Positions 1 through 64,000 of a stretch of DNA of 64,000 nucleotides are shown in pieces. The stretch is from positions 14,789,507-14,853,506 of the forward strand of contig BSQZ01000004.1 of the NCBI GenBank assembly GCA_033239005.1, read 5' to 3'. Both the position numbers and the translations under genes were made by a program. The notes below the pieces were generated by a model. That model was not told the origin of the DNA, did not search any database, and saw only the letters and a list, made by a program, of their open reading frames with translations. This DNA is from Lamellibrachia satsuma. Taxonomy: Eukaryota > Annelida > Polychaeta > Sabellida > Siboglinidae. Numbering within the stretch: the stretch's first letter is position 1; every line of letters starts with the position of its first letter.

Positions 1-455
1 GATGAATTTGTTTAGCTCGTGAACGACTCCACCGCACTTGATGCATATGAAGCGCTTACACTGGCAAAATTCTGGTCTAAGATGAGCGAATTGCATCCAC
101 ATGTGGCTGATGCACCTGTGACAGCAGTGTGATGTTTCCATCTACATATGTTTTTCGGCAACGTTCTGCATGAAAAGTAAATATTATGCCCCGCTGTGTA
201 TGAAGGATGACCTCCGCGTCTCCTTATCAGAAACTGCTCAGCCCTCACACTGAGGAAGTTTCTCGAATACCGTACGTTGTCTTATCCTACCTCCATTCGG
301 GGTACAGTTTTATTTACCTCGTTAATAAAATGTGTGTAAATGAATTCAGTGTTGAATGTTGTTTCGTCTATAATTCTATGTCACGGTGATGGGGTACCCA
401 GTCGACCTTTTCAAGACAAAGGGGGTACGCAGGGAAAAAAGGTTGGGAACCGCTG
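1..455. mobile_element. hAT-type element, one terminal fragment
   Basis: The segment ends in a G-rich stretch with GGGGTACGCAGG and then GGTTGGGAACCGCTG at 441-455. Read from the other strand this is CAGCGGTTCCCAACC, a typical hAT terminal inverted repeat. The opposite terminus is left of the window. The next eight bases (CCCTACAA) could be the target duplication but cannot be checked without the other end. The body holds a cysteine-rich minus-strand stretch at about 10-190 (several Cys/His in one frame) that I could not assign; it may be a remnant of a transposase or of captured sequence. Confidence 0.5.
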
Positions 456-610
456 CCCTACAAGAACCGTCCAGTATGTAGTCTCGCTTATACGACCATC
501 GCGCGCCTTCGTGAACTCGTCGAGAAGAGAGTCTGGCCACGACGTGGTCTCGCTTATCCGACTCTCGTTCGCCTTTGTTGTGTTCTTACAGGTATCACCT
601 AAACGGCGCC

Positions 611-660
611 AGTACTACGCTATATACCCATTGTAACTAATGGGTATATAGCGTAGTGCT
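611..660. repeat. Near-perfect inverted repeat, 22-bp arms
   Basis: Arms 611-632 and 639-660 are reverse complements with one mismatch and are separated by the 6-base loop GTAACT. The arms contain CTATATACCCATT, so the hairpin carries a TATA-like core on both strands. It lies inside the putative LTR of the Gypsy-like remnant. Whether it is an LTR promoter or a separate palindromic insertion cannot be decided. Confidence 0.8.
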
Positions 661-1102
661 TATGCCCCACAGCTATAGATAGAGACGCTACACCAATGTA
701 TAGTATCGTATACGCATTAAACGTATATTGTTGATTATCGTGTTGACCACTGAGGTATCACTCACGTAACATACAAGCACACACCACAACACAACATCTG
801 GCGACGAAGATAATCGGTTGACTGGATGTACCTCGATTGAAAGTGCCCATCGATACTAGATCCGCGAAAACTCCAGCAACGTCGCGGCGAACAGCAGACC
901 ATCGTCTCACCCGCCTCGTACGCACTCGTTCCCCAGCCTCCGCATCATCACCGAACGGTATGGCACAATCGTTACTTACCTATCCGGCGGTCGACCGCCA
1001 TTCAGAAGGGAAAGGCGTCCGCTGAACCAAATAGATACCTCGCCTGACCGACACTCTCTTCATGGGTTACCACATCACCGACGGGACGAGAAAAAAACAC
1101 TC

Positions 1103-1720
1103 ATGCTGACATACGGGGACGAAGACCTAAACGATATTTTCGACAGACAAAAATGCCCTACAACCGGACACCGGCGAAAAATTTTCACCAAGGCTGTAAT
1201 TGCTCTCTCAAATTATTTCAATCCGAAACAAAATGTGGAGTATCAGCGATACGTGTTCCGGTACACGAACCAGGAGAAGTATGAGTCGATCGAGATGTGC
1301 TACACTTGACTGATGCAACTGGCGGCAACGTGTAACTTCACGGACACAGACGCTGAAATTATACCACAGCTAATCGCTAGAAGTGCCGACGAGAAAAGAA
1401 CTCGCCAGGGGTTGAACGAGCCAGATGAGTCACTGGACAGGTTGCTACAGTTCGCCAAAACGTTAGAACTGACAAACAGCCAAAGCAGGACAGTCTGGCA
1501 AACAGTAGTTGTCAACAAGTAACACTGCGCCCCGGCCTGGCGTAATGTAAACGTCAATAACAGAAACAGATACCGCCATCGCGACCCTGTTTCAACTGCG
1601 GTGGCAACTGACAACATCCCGAGGGCAGCACAAATGCCCCGCCCGAGGAACTGAGTGCTCCAAATGCCACAAGTTGCATAACTTCGCTTGATGGTGTAAG
1701 TGCCGAACAAGCACTCGACA
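1103..1720 (+). pseudogene. Gag polyprotein remnant with broken zinc knuckle
   Basis: An open segment at 1103-1309 ends in a TGA and resumes in frame to 1522. It has the helical, Gln/Arg-rich look of a Ty3/Gypsy capsid region (motifs NYFNPKQN, YRYTNQEKYESIE-like, LMQLAATCNF, LLQFAKTLE). At about 1587-1710 a zinc-knuckle remnant follows: CFNCGG in one frame, then HKCPARGTECSKCHKL in another, with a stop inside the second part. Gag normally packages element RNA in cytoplasmic particles; this copy cannot, given one stop, at least one frameshift in the knuckle, and no pol downstream. Assignment rests on the capsid/knuckle order and is family-level only. Confidence 0.6.
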
Positions 1721-2315
1721 AAACACGCCTGCTGTCCGGCAGACGAAGCGCTGCGAGTCTACCGTCGTCCATATACAATGGTGAACAAGAAAGGAACCTT
1801 GATTACAACAAGACAACATGAGTGAAACATCACACGAAATGCATCACACTTCAAACCAATTAAACTTGAACCGGGTATTGTGGTCATTGATAGCGACAAT
1901 GACGACGACGCCTACTCTCCAACAATCAAATATACACCGGCGACTCCAATGAACGCGCGAGATGTCAGGGCTCATGCTGAGACGAACACCGGCGATCATC
2001 GCGACCGAGGAAGACGCCCGCACATCTCGATGTTTACGAACTGGCGAAATAGTGACAGATATTTGAGAACTGGCGAAATAGCGAACCTTAATAATACAAT
2101 TATACTTGGACAATTACGTACCGTCATGTGTAACAATCTAATAATAATAATGAAGTCACGTGTGATTATCTTGGATTTGACAGACATTGTCTGTACTAGT
2201 GACTATCTCTTTGACTACCCCTAGGTAGTCAGAAATTGTCTGTTGTATATTATACTACAAACAGTAAGCAACTTAGGGAGGAATTTAGTTTTCTTACAAA
2301 CATCACCTAGACGGC

Positions 2316-2385
2316 GCCAGCGAATGCCTCTTGCATTTTCCGTTACATCAGCCAGCGAATGCCTCTTGCATTTTCCGTTACATCA
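2316..2385. repeat. 35-bp direct tandem repeat, 2 copies
   Basis: The unit starting GCCAGCGAATGCCTC occurs at 2316 and again at 2351, essentially identical. The first copy begins at the right direct repeat of the Gypsy-like remnant. Confidence 0.9.
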
Positions 2386-2438
2386 TCAATAATAAGCATA
2401 TGACTCACCGATATATTTTTGTCTTTGCTTCATTGAAG

Positions 2439-2476
2439 TTGAAACAATGCTGACAGATCAGTCAGCATTGTTTCAA
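2439..2476. repeat. Perfect 16-bp inverted repeat, 6-base loop
   Basis: TTGAAACAATGCTGAC at 2439-2454 is followed by AGATCA and the exact reverse complement at 2461-2476. It sits beside the ACGTTG-type repeat flanking LINE copy 1 and may be the terminal hairpin of that non-autonomous element. Confidence 0.85.
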
Positions 2477-2548
2477 TTACAAAATCAACGTTGATAAGGA
2501 CGTTGAAATGTAGTCAGTTTGCAACGTCGTTACAACCAGTTTCCACAA

Positions 2549-4133
2549 TAGGTAGCTAAGAAAATAAAGGCAATGAAGGATAACAAATCACAGGGGGTGG
2601 ATGGGATTCCTCCAAAATTACTAATGGAAACAGTAGAACAAATCAGTGTAGCAAGTATTCAACTTGTCATTAAAAGAGGGAGTTGTTCCGTTTGAATGGA
2701 AAGAAGCAAACATCATACCATTATTTAAAAAGGGTTCGAGAAATAAGTCAGAAAATTACAGACCAGTGAGTTTAACGTCAGTGATTTGTAATTTATTAGA
2801 AAGATTAATTAAAGACCATATGATGGACTTCCTCGTTAAGCATAAATTATTAAATACATCTCAACATGGATTCCTTAAAGCGAGGTCATGCTTAACAAAT
2901 ATGTTATGTTTTTTGGAAGAAATCACTAAGTGGATAGACGTAGGATTGCCAGTAGATATTATCTACTTAGATTTTCAGAAAGCTTTTGACAAAGTGCCAC
3001 ATCAAAGATTACTACTTAAATTAAAAGCCCATGGTATCGGGGATAGCATAACTGACTGGATAGGACAATGGCTGACTGACAGAAGACAATGAGTTGTAGC
3101 AGATGGAGAAGTTTCAAATTGGAAATCGGTTTTGAGTGGGGTACCTCAAGGATCAGTATTAGGACTTATATTATTCTTAATTTATATCAATGACTTGGAC
3201 GACAGTATAACAAGTAACGTACTAAAATTTGCGGATGACACAAAACTGTTTAGAAAGGTTAATACTGATGGTGATAAACAACATTTACAAAACGATCTAG
3301 ACAGATTAGTGAAATGGTCTGAGAAATGGCGGATGTTGTTCAATTTTGGGAAATGTAAATGCCTACATACAGGACATGGGAACTTGAATGTAAACTATAA
3401 AATGGGAGATACTGTTCTGGGTACTACTGTAAAAGAAAAGGACTTAGGAGTTACAATAAGCACTGATATGAAAGTTTCAGAGCAATGTGGTATTGTAGCT
3501 TCAAAGGGTAATCAAATTCTTGGATTGATTAGAAGAAACATAACATACAAGGGAAAAAAGTAAATTATACCTCTTTATAAAGCAATAGTTAGACCTCATT
3601 TAGAATACTGTATACAAGCATGGAGACCATATCGTAAGAAGGATATAGATACGCTTGAACGCATACAAAGGAGAGCAACTAAAATGATTCCAGAACTTAG
3701 AGACCTTAGTTATGAAGAATGCCTGAAAGAATGTGGTTTAACAACTCTAGATACAAGGAGGTTCAGATGAGATCAGATTGAAGTTTTTAAGATATTGAAT
3801 GGGTATGAAAATATTGATAGAAATATGTTTTTCTCACTCAAGAAGGATAGCAGAACTAGAGGACATGAGGTAAAATTAGTAAAGGATCAATGTAGATTGG
3901 ACATCAGGAAGCACTCGTTCTCACAGAGGACAATAAATTAATGGAACAAATTGTCTACAGATTGTGTAACTGCTAGCAGCGTGAATATGTTTAAAAACAA
4001 GGTTGACACATATCTCAGGAGGGCGGGTTATAAGTAAATGAACATTGTTGGACTCGCGATAAGCCAATGGCTTACTTGTCAACTTGCCATCTGGGCCTTT
4101 GGCTTGGATGGCAAATCTTGTTAAATCTTGTTA
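2549..4133 (+). pseudogene. CR1-like LINE, 5'-truncated reverse transcriptase (copy 1)
   Basis: The copy starts inside the palm/fingers region and runs through the RT domain to the 3' tail. Visible RT motifs are NYRPVSLTSV, a DFQKAFDKVPH block (motif A), SGVPQGSVLG (motif B) and FADDTK (the YADD-type catalytic box), then the C-terminal RRATKMIPELRDLSYE region. It is broken by a stop after the QWLTDRRQ-type segment near 3090, a one-base deletion at about 3562, a TGA near 3769 and another stop near 3940. The 3' end carries the shared tail (GATGGCAAATCTTGTTAAAT) with a 10-base repeat of AACAAGATTT type, as CR1-type elements end in short repeats. It interrupts a 24-bp ACGTTG-type repeat, pieces of which lie at 2483-2540 and 4134-4310. 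Confidence 0.85.
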
Positions 4134-4310
4134 AACGTTGATACCTGACATTGAAATAACGTTGATACTTGAAGTTAAAACAACGTTGATATCTGATGTT
4201 GCAACAACGTTGATATCTGACGTCGTCTCAATTTTCATATCAACCAATAATTCGACGTCATCACAACGTTGATATGTGACGTTGCTACAACGTTGCCACA
4301 ACCTCGTGTG
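4134..4310. repeat. Degenerate 24-bp minisatellite, AACGTTGATATCTGA type
   Basis: About six units begin AACGTTGATA and end GTTGCAAC or similar; some are diverged or interrupted. A further block with the same words lies at 2483-2540 on the far side of LINE copy 1, so the LINE entered this element. ACGTTG is self-complementary, giving the array many small palindromes. Confidence 0.75.
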
Positions 4311-4531
4311 CCTGCTGGGGATCTAATTTTTATCACCACTCCATTTTGTGTGTTTTGGGTATTTTTGAGTTTCCCTAGTTTGTGAAATTTGATTCTTGGA
4401 GTTGGAGAGCGAGATTGATTTAACCAAAATCATAACTTATTATTCATTAAAAAAATACAAAGCCAATATATTTATTTGATATTTGTTTTGCCAAACAAAT
4501 TTTATTAATGATTATTAGTAATGGTACATAT

Positions 4532-4712
<181 letters not shown>

Positions 4713-4904
4713 GTATTTGTACTTTTTATTTTGTATATCTATATTACTATAATATCAAGTAGTATATTTACATAATGCATATTGCATGTATTCTTTTGTG
4801 TAAACTAAAAGATTGATTGATATTGATTAAACTTGTTGGGCTTGGCTGTGCTAAGTTAGTAGAATAATGAAATTATTATGTCATTTTTCAATGGCAGTTT
4901 GGCA

Positions 4905-5330
4905 TAAAAAAAGTGTTGACCTGTTGCGTTTGCAAATTAATTAGCCAATATTTACTTATTAATTACATCAATAGGATTATGAAATGACTGTGTGATGTAT
5001 ATTTTATGACCCTGTTTAATGAACTTGTAAACCCTGAACAAATTTTACAAATATTTTCATAATCATGGAAGCTATATGGCCTTTTATAAAAAGGTTTTGG
5101 CCTGTTGAGTTTACACATTAATTAGCCAATATTGACTTATTAATTGCATCAGTTGAGTGATGGAATGAGTGTGTGATGTACATTTATGACCCTTGTTAAT
5201 GAGTTTGTAAACCCTGAACAAATTATACAAATATCTTCATAATCATGGAAGTTATGGTCATGTGTTGGTCAGTTGACTTCACGCACTAATTAGCCAACAT
5301 ATTGACTTATTAATTACATTAACTGAGTTA
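4905..5330. repeat. Tandem repeat of about 170-180 bp, 2.5 copies
   Basis: The landmark TTAGCCAATAT recurs near 4941, 5122 and 5290, and GTAAACCCTGAACAAATT recurs in the first two units. Units are AT-rich and diverged by small indels. No coding potential is apparent. Confidence 0.8.
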
Positions 5331-8099
5331 TTCTTCTTCTTATTATTAAATTATTAAAATATATGCAAAAATAAATGTGGATCTAATAAATATATATTAA
5401 TAAAATAAGCAGTTTTTGGTTCTTTTACATTTCACCTTTCACTTAAATCAATTGCCAGTGTTCTATCATGATATATAATTTTTCTTTGAAGTGCCTATAA
5501 ATAATATAACGAAAGTTTAGCACGGAGCCTGGATAGCCCTACATTGACAGGAGTTCTAGTGCCACTTGAATTCCTATAACTGGAGTATGGCGAGCAGGTG
5601 AGAAAATCCCGTGAAATCCGTATTAAAATCATATAAATAAAATGGGTGGAGGCCGTATTCCTCCACAAATCCCTAAAATCGGTGGGGCCACACCACGGAG
5701 CCTGCTTGGGTAATCGAGGATAGTCCAACAGTATTGCCCTCTGGTGGCATACAGAGGTATGATCTCGCAGACAGGACGAGACTAAGAGACGGTGTTCATG
5801 ACTGCAAAATGCAACAGAAACAAAATTTACTTGCAGCAGGCTACGAGAAACTCCACCAACTATATGAAAGTGTGACACGTAGTAAGTATATTTGTCGACG
5901 AATCTGTCCCGTTACGTGTATACGTTACGTTACATGTATACGTTAAACGACTTCCAGGATTCACGCGTACACACTAGCTGACATTGTCATTGACAGGAAA
6001 AGGAAACCGAAAGTAACTTTTAAGGTGCACAATCTCAAGTGAAGTCGATTCCCAGACTTCCACACTCACTCACTGTGGATGTTTGTTAAAACATATATAC
6101 AAAGGTGTGATTTTACCATGTAATTGTTTTATTCTTTGCTATAATTACAAAAAATTACTTGTTTCTTCTTTTGTTTTAAACTTGTTACATGATCTCTCAT
6201 TGATATCCAATCTCAGCATTCAACAGAAATTGCCACACTAGGTTCACTTAAATTTGGCAAATATTTAGTTAACACATATTTAGATGACACATATTTAGTT
6301 GATACATTTATTTGACACTTATTAATTTGACACATATTTATAGCTGACACATCAGGCATTGATTTTCAACAGCCATCAATATGTTCTGCCATGCATGACA
6401 TCTGAAACAATCGATATATTTCTTTTACTTTTATCCTACTCCTTGTCTCTCAGCCTTTTTGAAGCAACAGAATTTTGTTGGTTTTCTTTAGCCAACCATT
6501 TCCTTAAGTTTTCTCCACCTTTCAGGTACCTTAACGTATTACTTGCCATATTGAAACGTCTCGTTCATTTACTTATTATTTATGTAGACTACATATTACA
6601 TACAGCGCTCCAATCTCCCCTGCGCGCACTCCTCCCGCGCAGTCCCAGGCTAGTGATTTAATTTAATTCTGATATTTTGACCAATCACAAGTGAACACAT
6701 CTATGTAACCCAAGATGGCTGCTCCCATGTCGGACCGAAAGCAGCGTGGTGCGCTGTGCTCATGAGTATTTTTGAACTGACAGAAGCGAGTATGACCTCT
6801 TGTTACAGACGGAACCTGATTCAAAATGGCAGAATACTCCTTAACACAAGATTTATCATCTTGTAAAACTAGGGAGTGACATAGATTCCTACCAAGGGAC
6901 ATAAAAGGAATCGGTAGGTGAAACAAGGAGTCTCGTACTCACGGACTCCCATAAAAATCGAAGCCTGCACACATTTAATTGACGCATATTTGGTAGACAA
7001 ATATTTAGTTGGCACATATTTGGTTGACTGCATTAGCATGTTGGAGTCCCAGGTGACACTGATGTTGTGTCTACAGGTCATTGTCATTGAAGAGAAGAAT
7101 ACTGACAGCACTTGAAAAAAGACTAACGTGTAAGTTCATTGTCCTTAAGGTAGTTGGGGCGGCTAACATGTCAGTTGATTTTTCCTCAACATGCTGGTTA
7201 AGACCGGTTTGTTGTGCATGGCGGGCATTTACGATCGGTTTATGCATAGATAATGGCATTTTAACTAATAATATACCATGTCGAGAGTTTCCGAGAACTA
7301 AGGATTCTAACTGATTCATGTAATCATGGAAATCTAACGGTCTAACGCTTTGGGATCCAAAAGTAAGATCCTCAGAAGCATGGGATCCCGCTAAATTCAC
7401 AACTGTCGTTTGAAAGGATGAAAACTTAGCCATCAGAGGGAGCCACATGCAGCTCCAGTTGGGAGCAAGTGGTTTTTAGTGCGAACGGTAAACTGCTTCG
7501 TGGATGATTGATTAGCGCTAGCAATAGGGAGTGAGAGCGATTGGTCTCCTAAAAATTATACCCTGCATAATTTTCCACGATTATCGGAGAATATAGGCTG
7601 GCACAAATGTTTAAATTTAACAGTGGTATAGTGCCAAATAAGGTGCGTATAGGGTGGCATTTTTCATCAAATAAATACATGTATAGGGACGCTTATTCGG
7701 CACTCAAGAGTAGCACACGTGTCCAATACAACTGATTCATACTGTCATTTTCCAGATTGTTTGAATTATCTGCTTACACTTGCCCCAGTTTTTAATGTTG
7801 GGATGATTTCTGGTATTTGTAATTTTATATTTTGTTTAGCTGGCATGAAGTAGCAGGTGAGAAATATTTCTTTTTGACTCACACATTGAATTGATGTCAT
7901 AATCATAATTTTTTTGTGATAGTGAGTAGAAATTGTCATATATAATCTCTGTAGTGGTAGCTGTGAAGTCCTAGACATAATATCATTGTTGTCCTCAGTT
8001 AATTTCGACCATTGCCAATTGGATTTGTTGATGTTCATATCTAGTGTATGAATAGTGTAGTATGCGCAGTTGGCACGTTGGTGAGTCCATACTTTCATT
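5331..8099. other. Unassigned AT-rich sequence upstream of USP exon 1
   Basis: No convincing coding exon was found. Open frames (for example minus strand 5495-5878) lack recognisable domains. Two zones (6240-6350 and 6965-7035) hold degenerate repeats of the phrase ACACATATTTAGTTG, and may be edges of one non-autonomous element. I looked for exons encoding the DUSP and ubiquitin-like domains expected upstream of a USP4/11/15 catalytic domain and saw none, but short exons could be missed by eye. Confidence 0.5.
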
Positions 8100-8420
8100 A
8101 CAATCATCAAAAGAATTGATTTTGATCATTAGATCGTGCAACTTGTGTAATAGTCTAACTATAATGTCATAGTATGTGGATCCGGAGCCACTTTTGCTCT
8201 TTTTCATAAAATTTGGACTGGGTCCACCGAAAAATAATTTGATAGTTTGTCTGATGATTCCTCCAAAACTAAATTACTGATTTGTACAAACGAGCTAGCC
8301 TAACATGGTGGATACTAGATAAGCTTGATTTCTCTTGAAACGATTCAGAAATGAGACAAGTGGAAAAAACGATTTGAGGAGGGAACTTTAAGACATGTAA
8401 CTGATTTATACAAGATAAAT
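8100..8420. repeat. Dispersed repeat, copy 1 (second copy near 40550)
   Basis: Phrases are shared in order with 40550-40930: AGAATTGAnTTTnGTCATTAGATC, ATAGTTTGTCTGATGA, GAGCTAGC, GTGGATACTAGATA, TTGAGGAGGGAAC. It ends about 75 bases before the acceptor of USP exon 1. The other copy lies shortly before exon 8. No coding capacity is seen, so it is probably a non-autonomous element. Confidence 0.7.
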
Positions 8421-8491
8421 GAAAATTTAGCAGGAAGACTAGTATTTTAAGGTTATAGTTCACACGCTAACAAGGCTGCTGTCCCCTACAG

Positions 8492-64000
<55,509 letters not shown>

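Larger units (their letters stand above)
583..2320 (+). mobile_element. Ty3/Gypsy-like LTR retrotransposon remnant
   Basis: A decayed gag region (separate entry) lies between two 30-base direct repeats at 583-612 and 2291-2320. They match at 26 of 30 positions and both end in ACGGCGCCAG. They may be remnants of LTR sequence. About 170 bases after the left repeat, the segment ending ACACAACA is followed at 799 by TCTGGCGACGAAGAT, which resembles the primer-binding-site context of invertebrate Gypsy elements. No protease, reverse transcriptase or integrase is visible, so the internal region is mostly deleted. LTR limits are uncertain. Confidence 0.5.

Noticed and set aside
5495..5878. 127-residue minus-strand frame
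   Set aside because: No recognisable motif, no splice context, and surrounding sequence is repeat-like; not reported as a gene.

Overview
The window is eukaryotic, gene-poor and repeat-rich. It most likely comes from a marine invertebrate deuterostome, and a lancelet (Branchiostoma) fits best. Reasons: one host gene split into many short GT-AG exons; many decayed CR1/L2-like LINEs; a Penelope-like element, a tRNA-type SINE, and hAT-, pogo- and TTAA-type DNA elements; and intronic minisatellites whose first unit spans the 5' splice site, a pattern I recall being described for amphioxus introns. The species call is inference and no database was searched.

The only host gene I can support is a plus-strand ubiquitin-specific protease of the USP4/USP11/USP15 type. 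I assembled 19 exons from 8492 to the right edge, and every junction keeps reading frame. Exons 1-15 form a complete UCH catalytic domain: Cys40, His593, Asp610 (numbered from the first ATG of exon 1) and two CxxC zinc-ribbon halves. The DUSP and ubiquitin-like domains that normally precede it were not found and probably lie to the left. The frame continues through exons 16-19 into what looks like the start of a second, degenerate UCH domain. Its Cys box has Ser where the catalytic Cys should be, and its intron sits at the same place and phase as in the first box. This in-frame USP plus pseudo-USP arrangement is the most interesting coding feature.

Layout: 1-2400 hAT end and Ty3/Gypsy gag remnant; 2440-4310 LINE copy inside a 24-bp ACGTTG-repeat region; 4530-8490 satellites and unassigned sequence; 8492-17255 exons 1-2, separated by three LINEs including an old full-length CR1-like copy; 17330-20735 repeats and exon 3; 20800-28900 a MITE, then a Penelope-like element split by a CR1-like LINE that is itself split by an antisense copy; 29079-32250 exons 4-7; 32647-38730 a 6.1-kb TTAA-flanked element carrying a P2X7-tail-like gene and a convergent partner; 38740-49279 exons 8-13 with MITEs and minisatellites; 50363-56345 a foldback element, a broken hAT transposase with a 28-copy 65-bp satellite, and a 62-bp satellite; 56885-64000 a SINE and exons 14-19.

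The gene and the repeats interact. Minisatellites have grown out of splice sites at exons 1 and 11, and an acceptor is duplicated at exon 5. A pogo-like MITE ends 11 bases before the exon 9 acceptor. The only frame-keeping acceptor of exon 16 lies inside an antisense LINE.
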